A stretch of 64,000 nt of DNA, taken from Flammulina velutipes. Taxonomy: Eukaryota; Basidiomycota; Agaricomycetes; Agaricales; Physalacriaceae. Positions 23,501 through 32,670 of the stretch are shown piece after piece. The stretch's first letter is position 1, and each line of letters opens with the position of its first letter. The stretch is from assembly GCA_011800155.1 (NCBI GenBank), contig CM022372.1:992001-1056000 (forward strand). The letters run 5' to 3'. The position numbers were made by a program, and so were the translations under genes. Under the pieces are notes generated by a model. It saw only the letters and a program-made list of their open reading frames with translations, did not search any database and was not told the DNA's origin.

Positions 23501-23958
23501 TTTCAGTTGACGTTGACATCCAAGCGTACAACAACCCCGACCCGCTCGCAATATTTCCTCACCGGGTGACTCTGCCAGCAGTGACGAAGACCATTCAATA
23601 CACGAACCACACTACAGGGAAGACTCACTCAGCGAGACGCCAACAAGTTCCCGTTATAGCAGGTTTTGCGTTCACAGTACACAATTCACAGAGTCAATCA
23701 CTGGTCGCCGCCACTATACATCTAGAAAGTAGCAGGAGTACGGCGTCAGCATACGTGATGTTGTCGAGGATCAAATGCGGAAAAGAAGGACCAACCGGCT
23801 TGCGAATACTGGGAGAAGTAACGGCGAAACAAATTACGACCCACGCATCTGAAGAGGTCAGACGTGAGGAAAAGAGACTGATAGCGATGTCGGATCGTAC
23901 CTTGTCGGAGGCTCCAGATGATTTAGATTGGTACATAGAATCAGGTGAAGAGTTATAG
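14538..23958 (+). CDS. Helitron replicase-helicase (DUF6570-like region, HUH Rep, PIF1-family helicase), split by an insertion
   Basis: The gene starts at ATG 14538 (MSSSSSSNKRPHERHG) and ends at 23958. The first exon is interrupted at 14637-17488 by another element. After that, at least eight short introns can be placed without breaking the frame. Domain order: a basic start; a cysteine pair region (EQCSFC and YNICSSCWSC) leading into a DUF6570-like part at about 18.5-18.8 kb; a Helitron_like_N part with TLFPYGTGMFED; the HUH motif HLHILIW (His codons 20111 and 20117); the two-tyrosine motif IYMTNYTAK (Tyr codons 20699 and 20711); then a PIF1-like helicase with Walker A GGPGGTGKS (about 22451-22477), Walker B VIDEYFF, and the late motif AFTVHNSQSQSL. 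It acts in the nucleus to nick, unwind and copy the element by rolling-circle replication. No stop or frameshift is needed outside the insertion, so inactivation looks recent. Confidence 0.82.
14630..14636. repeat. Left target-site duplication of the palindromic element (ACTGCCA)
   Basis: ACTGCCA directly precedes the left terminus CACCCTATTAAG. The identical 7-mer follows the right terminus at 17482-17488, as expected for a target duplication. One base further out, G is also shared because the element itself ends in G, so a true length of 8 cannot be excluded. Confidence 0.85.
14637..15893 (+). repeat. Left arm of the long inverted repeat
   Basis: It pairs with 16228-17481 read in reverse, with position sums of 32118-32121, so only a few bases of indels separate the arms. 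It includes a G-rich tract at about 14830-15190 built of ggggatggggg-type runs and three blocks containing atccggacctagg. Confidence 0.88.
16228..17481 (-). repeat. Right arm of the long inverted repeat
   Basis: Reverse complement of the left arm. The C-rich tract at about 16930-17290 mirrors the left G-rich tract, with a two-base length difference in one run. The terminal 17 bp GGTTACTTAATAGGGTG mirror the left terminus exactly. Confidence 0.88.
17482..17488. repeat. Right target-site duplication of the palindromic element (ACTGCCA)
   Basis: Second copy of the 7-mer found at 14630-14636. Removing the element and one copy joins the codons for KKRRLP to TRRGKFN in one frame, which supports this as the true insertion boundary. 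Confidence 0.85.
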
Positions 23959-24075
23959 ATACGTTTTATGCATTGAATCAGTTCATTGTATAAGTTGGTC
24001 TGAATGTCAATTCAGAACATACTTCGATAACAGGCGTAATACACTTGAAGGTCAAAGTTATAGATGGACAGAGCG

Positions 24076-24143
24076 TGTCGCGTTGCTGTGGTAGCGTGGG
24101 AAATAGTGACAGTAACATCACGCGACAAAACCACATGATCTGA
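24076..24143 (+). other. Candidate Helitron 3' terminus: hairpin followed by CTGA|T
   Basis: An 8-bp GC-rich stem tgtcgcgt/acgcgaca (24076-24083 and 24120-24127) has a second inner stem ttgctgt/acagtaa with one G-T pair. Twelve bases after the hairpin comes CTGA (24140-24143) followed by T. Helitrons typically end in a hairpin about 10-12 nt before CTRR and insert before T. It lies 118-185 bp after the helicase stop codon. Confidence 0.5.
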
Positions 24144-24274
24144 TTACAAACGTGACGTCAAATCGGCCGACATTTGGGGGTTCAAAGAAACAAAACGTAA
24201 ACGGTTTGTTAATTACCCCGGATTACCCTTACACAATTACTACTTAGTGCTACGACGCCACATCAAACGAGGAC

Positions 24275-24638
24275 ATGTCGTTCTCGCCGCCACGCCCATC
24301 CTCACCATCAGAATTCATTGCTAATGAACTCGAGTCCTCGCTCACAGAACAACTCTTCGGGATCAAATCATTCACTATGCTTACCTCGACGACTCGAACC
24401 GCTGCATCGGCCGACGTGACACTGCTAGACGACAGAACGATGCATGTTACATTAACAAGTAGCGGCTATACGGTGAGCCACAAGAATTACTGTCTTTGAC
24501 TGCTTAGGAAAATCATGACAGGCCGGCGGATTGGTTCCTCAGACCTTTGAAACAATAGAAGCATTGCTCGCGTCTATTAGTGACCTGTATAACGCGAAAC
24601 GGGCAGATTTGCTGTGGTCTAAATTGAATAACATCTAA
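24275..24638 (+). CDS. GSKIP-domain small protein
   Basis: Two exons give roughly 100 residues. Exon 1 starts MSFSPPRPSSPSEF; the intron (donor TATACG|GTGAGC, acceptor ATGACAG|GCC) joins it to an exon ending SKLNNI. The pattern VTLLDDRTMHVTLTSSGYT, then QTFETIEALLASISDLY, then a leucine-rich end fits the GSKIP domain (also in the N-terminus of Clu/TIF31). In animals GSKIP binds GSK3-beta and protein kinase A; in fungi the small stand-alone form is poorly studied. It is the first host gene after the Helitron, whose candidate 3' end is only 132 bp upstream, so its promoter may include element sequence. Confidence 0.68.
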
Positions 24639-24801
24639 ATTGTGTATTTCCGTTTCCACATTCACAATCGTTCGCGTATATCTAACCATGCTTACAGTTA
24701 CAAATTCTGTATGACATCCCTTTATCCACTGAGTACTGAGGCTCCATCACGAAGAAATATTCCATTGCGTTGTCATCTTTCTCTGATAGAATGCAGAAGG
24801 C

Positions 24802-26395
24802 TTACTCCTTCTTCTTCTCGCTCTTCTTGTCTTCTTTGTCGTCGACAACCTCCCCTTCGGTAGCGTCCTCCTCGCTTGTATCTTCCTCCTCCTCCTTCTT
24901 TGTGCCTTCCTCTTCGCCTCCAGACATATTCTCTGCCGCTGTCAGTATATCCTGGTGATATTTGTTGATTCCTGCCTCAATCTTCTTGGGAATACCCTGC
25001 ATTTGTTCCTTTGAACGCCGTCATCAGCAGGTGTCCGGGGAACAAGCAGTGAATTACATACCTCGAGAGTCGCAATCTTCTTCTTTTGCGCCTTCTTGGC
25101 ACAGTTCTTGGCCTCCTCTTTCGCTCTTTCCAAGGTCTTCTCTATCGCTGCACGGAAGCTCTTAGCCGTAGTAGCAACTCCACTCTTTGTCTTCTCAAGA
25201 TAGGCCAGCAATCCTTCATCGGCAGTTTCCTCTCCTGCCTCCTCCTCCGACCCTTCTGTTTCGTCTTCTTCTGCCTCCTCCTCCTCCTCTCCTCTCTTTG
25301 CGGTAGTAGAGCTCTCTTCTTCTTCTTCGTCCTCTTCTGCTGTGTCATCCTCCTCCTCCTCTTCCTCCTCTTCCTTCCCGGTGATCACAGAACTGGTAAG
25401 TTTGAGTTTCTATGATTTTCAACACAACTTCGACTAAATAGTGGACTAGAAACTCACGTCTTGGTACATTTGCGTCTCGATTTTCAGCATGTTGTTTTGG
25501 CTGGTCCCAATTTCGATTGGACCGTTCATCAGTTCCAATTTCCAAGCACTCTGCTTCTTTCCCTTAGGCTCTACGATGGCGACAAGTGAATCCAATATTG
25601 AGCAGAACTGATTTTCCCACATTGTCAAGTCGAAGACTTGAATCGGGACAATGTGATCTGTGTGTGTGAGTGGTTTACGCGCAACAGGAATAATCTGATG
25701 TACCACAGATTTCCTCCTCATTCCCTGCCGCTTCAGAAAGTGCTGTCAACTCTTTGTCAAGTCTTGATACTTGCTTCTTGCCGGCTGCTTTGGATTTTGG
25801 AGTGTACTTGCTGGTCCCTGTTGCTTCATCTTCAGCCGCAGCCTCCTTTGGATATCATGTTGAGCGTTCTTGATAGTAATAATAGGATCCAGAATCTCAC
25901 CCTCTTTTCCTCGGTGGTTTCGTCCTCCTCTGCTTCGGTGTCGTCCTCCTCTGCATCGGTGTCGTCCTCCTTTGCATTACTCTTGAACGCTTTGCAGGTC
26001 GTTGGTCGAGTCTTCGTTTCTCGAGTACGGCATAGGGTGCCAGCGCCTTTGGTTTTGGTTTTGGCGGCGCGAGCAAGTAGCTCTCTGCCTCTCTTGGATA
26101 CCTTCCCTCGACGGCATTTGCCCTATCAAGGTACATTGATAAGGATAGCTACCGGACATCGAGCCGTTACTACCTTTGCTTTGTCCTTGCTGCCAGTGCC
26201 TGTCGTTTTCTTGTCACTTGTGGTGGTTTTCTTGTCGCCACCAGTCCTTGCTTCCAGCGCCTATATAAGTGATTCAGATCGCGACAAGCACGAAGACATG
26301 TCAAATTCACTAACACGGCCGTCCTGCGGTGGCGTACCCATCACGAAGGTAACACTAACAGCCAGAAGCATGAAGTAGAAAGTTAACGGACGCAT
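24802..26395 (-). CDS. Secreted, highly acidic repeat-containing protein of unknown function
   Basis: ATG at 26395 begins MRPLTFYFMLLAVSVTFVMG, a convincing signal peptide. About six introns connect: a Lys/Thr-rich segment; an Arg/Lys-rich segment; three 21-bp coding repeats giving EDDT-AE units (about 25915-25985); a region with LDKELTALSEAAG; a hydrophobic part (MWENQFCSILDSLVAIV); a long Glu/Asp tract; a helical Lys/Ala/Glu segment (AAIEKTLERAKEEAKN); and a Glu/Lys-rich tail ending SEKKKE. About 410 residues. One junction (donor T|GTTGCG) is weak. I recognise no family. Charge-rich secreted proteins of this kind can bind ions or polymers, but nothing specific is shown. Confidence 0.55.
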
Positions 26396-26916
26396 TATGT
26401 CTGCCGGCCAGCGGGATAAGTACAGAGTAGTCAACCGTCATATCAGCTATGTATATAGCGACAGTAGTTGCACAGCTTGGGCAGCCGTTGCTGTGAGATT
26501 GGGGTTTTCGATCACTAAGAGTCTAAAACACAACATACCAAGACTCCAAGACTCCAAGGTCAAGACTATATTTATGCAAGTACTGTACTTGCGTTTCACG
26601 GCCTACGTTGCTAGTGAAGGAGCATGTCAATGCAATTACCATAGCTACGCCAACAAAGGTGTTAATCTGGGTTGCTACGGCACTCGTAGTGCATTGTCAA
26701 ACTGAGCAAGTACACATGAAACAAAGGTTAGAGTGTTATGCCGGAATCGAGGTAGACTTCTCTAAGTACGAGCTTTGATATGTAATCGTGGCGTAACATA
26801 ATGTGATGCTTTCTGTAAATGGCAAGCGATCACCAAATAAAATCCCACGAGTGACATTACTAGTAAGTATTGGTAGTCGCGCACTCTAGTCGTCGCTTTC
26901 CCCACCTCCACTAGAT
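26396..26916. other. Intergenic spacer, nothing supported
   Basis: A plus-strand open frame at 26397-26705 overlaps the promoter side of the secreted-protein gene and has no domain. I see no RNA gene or repeat here. Confidence 0.5.
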
Positions 26917-27827
26917 CTAACCGATATGTAGACCGTTACCTTCATCTCGATTGTGGAGAGCTTCCTCGTACATCGCCCTCGTGAAGACCCAATCCTCGTC
27001 ACTTCGAACTCTCCGGATAAGGTCTCCAATCCACTTCCTCTCCTCCTCATTCCTCAGGCAATTGGCCCACCACCTATCCATACTTCCAACTAGCATGCGG
27101 GATAAGAGCTCTTCATTCTCGCTTTGCTCGTTGAGGACGTGTAAAAGAAATCCAGCATTGAGACGTTCCAGCCCCATTTCAGAGAGGCATTTCAAGATGC
27201 GTGAGATACGGAGATTGTTGTGCGTCGATCCTGAAAATAAAGTTGTGATCAGCAGGAGTAGATAAAGAAAGAAAGAGAAGAGGTATTCCGTTAGACGTAC
27301 GCACGAGATTGCGGTACCGCGCTTCGTAGTGACGAGGAGGGAGCGCGCGCGAAACGAGGCCGGTCTTTTCATCCACCAGTCGCATGCCGTAGAAGTCTAG
27401 CATCATGCTATATGATCTTAGAACGCGTTTTATTACGTCGGGTGAAGACTTCATCGTCGCCAATTCATGTCGTTGAAGCGGTTGGGATTCATAATTCATG
27501 CCATGCTCCTGGATCGGAAAAAGCCACTGAATAAAACCATGTTTATATTCAAGGGTGTCGAAATCTCCCTCCCACCTACAGTAGTTATTAATCCAGAATT
27601 ATGAATGTGCTATCAACGAACACTTACTTGTCATGAAGAGCGTCGATAAACAGATTGTCTGGTTGACACGGAAGCTTGTTCGTATAAAATTGGAGATTGG
27701 AAGATAATGAAGCGTCGTCATCGTTCTGGGGATAGTTTTGGATGAATTCTTGCACGTCGCGAGGAATGTCAAGAGGCATGACGCGAAGAGACGCTGAACG
27801 GTGGAAGATGGTTCGGAACAAGTTCAT
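26917..27827 (-). CDS. Opioid growth factor receptor (OGFr)-like conserved-domain protein
   Basis: ATG at 27827, stop at 26917, three exons. Intron 1 (near 27568-27630) joins LFIDALHDK to WEGDFDTLEYKHGFIQWLFP; intron 2 (near 27232-27300) joins ARYRNL to a segment beginning near THNNLRISRILKCLSEMG. The whole conserved region is present: a Leu-x-Phe-Tyr-x-Asn-Lys start, the HGFIQWLFP core, LMDFYG-like MMLDFYGMRLVDEKTG, and LRISRILKCL. These match the OGFr conserved domain (PF04664). Animal OGFr binds met-enkephalin and restrains growth; fungal members keep only this N-terminal domain and their role is unknown. About 270 residues, no animal-type repeat tail. Confidence 0.82.
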
Positions 27828-28061
27828 TCGCAGCGGCGGCTCGGACCGGGCTATCCGATCCTTGGTCGCTCCCTACTCTCACCAAAGGCAACTTAGTCGT
27901 AACTTACAAACATCACAGCGCCGAGCTCGTTTAATGCCCTCTACTCTCAGCTGATTGGAAGCTCTGGCGCCAACCTACTCCGAAGAACTTTATTTATACT
28001 GGAACGATCCGAGTTTACACCCATACAGTTGTCCAACGTTCCACGGCCAAGTGAACGGAAG

Positions 28062-28614
28062 ATGCGTGTGAATCCACCACTAGTATGTGTCAAGCCCCGA
28101 GCTTATGGGAACTCAAATCTGGTACGATATACTTAAACATAATTCCTCTTCTGTATTCACTTGATCAGAAACTGCCCGTCCTTCGCTGTTGATTTGCGAA
28201 TATCTTCCACATATATCATCTCGGCGGGCTCCAGGAATCCATACGCAACCCATCCGGACCATTGATATTCTACCCAACGCCGCGTACCCTGACTGGACTT
28301 TCTCATTGGCCCACCGATCGCTCTCATGTTCGATCATCTCTCAGGCTACTTTGGCTTGCTCCGGAGTGACTCTAGGCATCATCCGATACGCGTACGAAGT
28401 TGGATGGAACGCCATTCTGTATGACCTACACTCCTACCCTTCAACGATCCTGGGCGCTGTATCCAATATCTATCGCCCCGTCGCGTGGAATCTTGCATTG
28501 GATATGGCTTCTGCATGGACGGCGAACTCGATCATGAATGAATTGTTCCCTCAAACTGTATTCAATCATATGCTGATAAGTCAAGTTGTTATCGATGCGA
28601 TGGACAGACGATAA
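28062..28614 (+). CDS. Unknown small protein, 5' end uncertain
   Basis: An open frame from an apparent acceptor (CTTGATCAG near 28166) to the stop at 28614 encodes about 145 residues: CEYLPHISSRRAPGIH..., then two mildly hydrophobic stretches around YDLHSYPSTILGAVSNIYRP and LALDMASAWTANSIMNE. The ATG at 28062 could provide the start if a weak donor is used, but the phase is not settled. I recognise no family. It lies 122 bp before the FKBP12 gene on the same strand. Confidence 0.4.
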
Positions 28615-28735
28615 CGGGCGTACGAGCCAAAAGACTACGATCACAAGACATCCTAATCTGATCAAAAATGTCGTTATAGCTGTCAGTATATAAAGGACAC
28701 GCAAGTAAAGGTTTTTTCATCCTTCTTCTCATACT

Positions 28736-29340
28736 ATGGTTCGTTCGGTCGAGTTGTTGTTCCGTGTATTGACTACTATTCTCTAGGGCGGTGTATCGAT
28801 CGAAACCCTCGTCGAAGGCGACAACCAGACGTTCCCTAGGCCGGGAGGTGAGTCTTGGGGTATCATTCACTATTCGTGTACTCAACAGCTATCCAGATAC
28901 GGTGCACATTCATTACACGGGAAAGCTTGGAGATGGAAGAGTATTCGATTCAAGTCACAGACGGTACGAAATTCAGCACAGCGATAACGGCCACTATCAT
29001 CAACTGACGCGCGGTTTAGAGGCCATCCCTTTACTGTGAAGATCGGAACGGGTCTGGTGATATTAGGGTGGGATGAAGGTACGTACTATTCAACCTTCCG
29101 ACAGCGTCACAAAGTTCTCAATCACGCTTTAGGTGTACCGAAGATGTCTTTGGGAGAGACAGCAGTCCTTACCGCCAGTCCAGAATATGTACGCGACTTC
29201 TATTCCCCCTCGCGATCTCAAAGTCTCATCTTTCCTAGGCATATGGAAGCGTCGGTGTACCTCCACTGATACCACCAAATTCGACGTTGAGGTTCGAGAT
29301 GGAACTGTTGAAGATTGACCGTGCAAAGCCCGAGTTGTAA
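28736..29340 (+). CDS. FPR1: FKBP12-type peptidyl-prolyl cis-trans isomerase
   Basis: Six exons encode about 114 residues, the normal length for FKBP12. The first coding exon is only the ATG (28736-28738); then [40 protein letters not shown], a segment with [37 protein letters not shown], and [20 protein letters not shown]. The active-site/drug-binding residues of FKBP12 are at the usual places: Tyr in HYTG, Asp and Phe in VFDSS, Val-Ile in the VIRGW-equivalent VILGW, and Tyr in AYG. It catalyses proline isomerisation in the cytosol and is the FK506/rapamycin receptor in fungi. Each junction is in phase. Name by orthology is inferred. Confidence 0.88.
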
Positions 29341-29857
29341 AATGGCCATCTCATCTTCGTCTTATCGTTTCAAATTTCCTACGAAGTCCCCTCATTCTCC
29401 TTGCTATCGTCACATCTCATCACATGTATTTCTCGTACCCATTCTACCAATCTTGTAAACACTACCCATTTCTGAGCCCCGGATCCTATACATTCTTCGA
29501 CGCGCCGCGTTGTGTTCATCACATGTGCCTATCTCAAATCTGGGGTACTTTTCAATTTGACGCGTCAATACAGTGTCAATACGTGTCATTCTGCACCCAC
29601 GCCAATCATGTCACGGATATTTCCCCAGCCATGGAAGTTCCAGAATAACGCGCCTGAGTCCACTTATCCGAAGCCTATTCAAACGTGTATAGCAGTCCCG
29701 AGGCGGACTGATCATCGATGGATGTGCGATGGGTCCCTTTAGATTTCTTAGAATATGAAGTGTGATGGAAGCTGAGTGTGCATCTATGTCCATGCAGAAA
29801 ACATCTAGATAAATCCAGGCCGGTAGAACAGTGTAGGTACGGAACTAACGAGCGAAA
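29341..29857. other. Intergenic spacer, nothing supported
   Basis: Overlapping short plus-strand frames have no domain. The interval lies between the 3' ends of two convergent genes and probably holds their 3' UTRs. Confidence 0.5.
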
Positions 29858-31721
29858 TTAAGGAATAATAACCTCATCCATGTCGTCGTCTTCATCTTCG
29901 TCTTCGTCTTCCTCAGCCATCGGCATGTCAATCGTCGGAGTCGCCGAAGCAGCCTGTGGTATTGAGCATGCAAGTGCAACGGGAGGGAATTCAACTGCAG
30001 CGGCAGCGGAAGAAGCCAACGCTGCCTGCATCCCTGCCTCGTGCTCCTGCGCGTACTCATCCAGCTGAGCGGCCAACAACGCCAGCTGCGCCTGCAACTG
30101 AGCCCGCACACCGTCTTCCCACTCCTTTTCTGCGACCTGCTCGGCCGTCTTCTGTTCTTGTTCACTGGAAGTGAGGCTGAGCAAGCCCTCTCGAAAGTTG
30201 ATCGTCTTGAGGATATGCTGAGCAGCCTGGTACGCGTCGCCGTCTTGCGTATTGTCGGGGTTTGGATCTGACACGCTAGATTGAGCGAAAGTGGGTTGCA
30301 TCGCCGTTGGAAAGTGATTGAGACCAGGGAACGATGTACGATTGAGAGGCGCATGTGTGAACGGCGAAGAGCGAGGGGGAGCAGCAGCGCCTTTTGGTGG
30401 TGGTTGGTTGACAACAGTCTGCGGTCGACGCGTTGGTTTGCGCGTTATTGACTAATAAGATGTAAGACATCGTTCATATATTCCAAAAGAAAGGGGCGTA
30501 CAGATGAACCAACGCCACTATAGTTGGGATTAACTCGATATTTGCCATTGTTGCCCTTTTCGAATCTTCCTTTTTTGTACGCCTTTTGTAAGGCCTGGCT
30601 GGCAGATGGCCGGAAGTTGGATTGCACAGGGTAGTGTGTCTGCATCCATGCGTAAATGTCCTTGGGCGCCACTCCGTCGGGATCGTGCGAGCCAGTGAGC
30701 GCCTCCACAATCATATCCTCGTAGCTGGGCATATCATCGTCGCGAGGATGAGGAGGGATCGAAGAGATTGATTCAGTGTCTTGGATGGTGGAGGTGGTTG
30801 CTGGAAATGTTGGTGGTGTATACGGCGTAACGGTTGGTTGATATGCTGCAGTCGCGGGAGGATGGGGGTGAGGATGGGGGTGAGGGTGAGGATGGGGCAG
30901 CGCATACGGCATGTGAGGATAATGCCCCCATAGATGTGGGTAGTACGAAGGCGGAGGAGGGTATGATTGGTAGCCATATGGTTGATGAGGATAACCAGCA
31001 TGCATCATAGCTATAGGGGCAGCTATTGGGTTAGGCGTCGGCGTAGGTACCGGTATCCCAGTAGGTGCAGGGACAACGGCAGGTGTAGATGGAGCACTAG
31101 GATTTGGCGAAGTAAGATCGGCAGCAGGAGCAGGAGCGGAAGCGTCCCCGGTGGTATCCTCTGGTGGCTTGGGATCCTGTGTTCCCGCATTGGCGTCCTT
31201 GCTTGCTATTTCCTTGTCCTTGTCGCCGGACTCGTCCCGATCTGCATTCTTTTTGGAGGCGTCCTCCAACAAGGCATCCATCACTTTAACTTTGTCGCCA
31301 TTTTCTGGTGCGCCGCCAGTGGGCGGCAGGACTAGCGGTACGCCGAGGATGGCATTTCTGAGGTTCTCGGGCCAGACCCAATTCTTGACATAGAGAGGAA
31401 CATGAAGCTCGAAGAGCAAGCAGATTTCGATGATCTGCGGTGGTGGTAGATCCGACAGATAGTTCCTCTTACCGTCGTATAATGAGGCTTATATTGACGT
31501 TGAGTAGATTGAAAGTGAGCCTCGAGGCGACATACATTGTATTTGGTGGAGAGATGAGGCAAACAGAGGATTGCCAGCATTTGCCTGCATCCTTCCGTCG
31601 AGCTGCACAGTTTTTCAGAACAAGGTTTGAATTCAAAGTCCGCATGTGGCTGTTCACGACAATCCTGCCGCATCGGCACGAACGCGGTCGACGCGACAGG
31701 GCGCGTCATTTCGAGCCATGA
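29858..31721 (-). CDS. Proline-rich protein with a linker-histone H15-like winged-helix segment
   Basis: Stop at 29858. A main exon (up to about 31480) encodes LPPPQIIEICLLFELHVPLY, an acidic/lysine region, a long Pro/Ala-rich region with a His-Pro run (PHPHPHPHPHP), and then a globular segment: MPSYEDMIVEALTG, APKDIYAWMQTHYPVQ, SASQALQKAYKKGRFEKG, KYRVNPNYSG. That order resembles the H15 domain of linker histones. A 50-nt intron (donor TCATCT|GTACGC) leads to a C-terminal exon with a Gln/Ala-rich helix (RAQLQAQLALLAAQLDEYAQ) and an acidic DEDEDEDDD end. Upstream, two short exons between 31480 and 31721 are likely but the first is uncertain. Probably nuclear and DNA-binding; a different winged-helix family is possible. 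Confidence 0.6.
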
Positions 31722-31865
31722 AGGTGCGTCCAGTTGGTATGTACATTCTATTTACAATTACATCTTGAGAATTAGGTTACAGTATGCTTTACTCCTTGGA
31801 TGTGCTGCAAGAACAATCAGTAAACTTGAAACGTGCATTATGTTTAAACGGTCCTTACATATGGG

Positions 31866-32402
31866 CTACTGCTTATCAGGATGGAGAGTTGCACGAGCTT
31901 CATCACGGTCAATTTGACCGTCAAATAGTAGTTGGCCCGTTTCTTTCAACTCCGGCTTGCCCAGGACCTTTACGGGCTATCAGTACGAGCGTAGATTGGG
32001 AGGAGTCGAGGTCAACTCACGGTACCGCGCGTTTTCTAGAGAAACAAAGACGCCATAATTAGCAGGCAAACATTAGAGCGGCTCAGTTCTACGCACCAGA
32101 GCGGCGCCTATATAACGGTCAGAAGGCCGCTATGAGAGCATCTATGGTTGACTTACCAACGACGCGTTCTTTGAAGGGGATCTTGTCTGCTGGAACTTCA
32201 ATGATACGGGGTGGTGTAGTGTGAGTGTCCCGAATAGCTCCCCCGCTACCTGGCTGTGTCGCTCCTAGAATAAATGGTAAGCGGTACGCCGAAATAACTG
32301 TAAGCGTTTTCAAGTGCCTTGTTGGGGAATGGTGTCGGATCTCGTGGGCTCGACAGTCTCGGAGGGGAGGGCGACAGTGTGGTTTGTGGTAGTTTGCGAC
32401 AT
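31866..32402 (-). CDS. Small protein of unknown family assembled from microexons
   Basis: Five exons add to exactly 107 codons (106 residues plus stop): 32318-32402 (85 nt), 32157-32264 (108), 32097-32107 (11), 32021-32035 (15) and 31866-31967 (102). The 11-nt exon supplies the end of a Gly codon plus AAL and the 15-nt exon supplies KTRGT, so the spliced product reads PFKERVVGAALKTRGTVLGK and continues to the stop. Intron 1 is GC-AG (CAACAAG|GCACTT...TTCTAG); the others are GT-AG with recognisable branch points (CTGAC, CTAAT, CTGAT). The N-terminal third is disordered; the second half is helical and charged. It reminds me of short CsbD-like fungal proteins, but I cannot confirm that. Confidence 0.72.
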
Positions 32403-32670
32403 GGTGGTTAAGAATGATAGGCTTGCAGCGAACGATCGCCTTTATATATGCTGCTTTTGCGCCACATCGTCATCATGACATCACTGACGATGCTCATTGC
32501 CCCAAAGCACTCGCCTCGAGGACAAGGCTGGTGCATAGCAATCATCGCAGTGCATACTGCGAAACAGCAATACCAACAAGGTTTAGTGGTCGCTGAAAGT
32601 AATGCGCATTCTTCATTGAGGTTTCCGCGTCCATTTGCATGAATACATTCATTTCAAAGATTTCCTACAT

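Larger units (their letters stand above)
14538..24143 (+). mobile_element. Helitron (rolling-circle transposon), minimum extent
   Basis: This minimum interval spans the replicase-helicase gene and the candidate 3' terminus. It is disrupted by a younger 2.85-kb insertion. If the candidate 5' end at 10235 is right, the element is about 13.9 kb (about 11 kb before the insertion) and also carries the dioxygenase gene and the unknown gene as cargo. Host gene content resumes at 24275, only 132 bp past the candidate 3' end. Confidence 0.7.

Noticed and set aside
10235..24143. KDZ-type (Kyakuja-Dileera-Zisupton) transposase expected near fungal TET/JBP genes.
   Set aside because: No such transposase motifs were seen in any frame here; the only transposon enzyme is the Helitron replicase.
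26397..26705. Plus-strand 102-codon frame.
   Set aside because: It overlaps the 5' end region of the secreted-protein gene, with no domain and no supporting splice sites.
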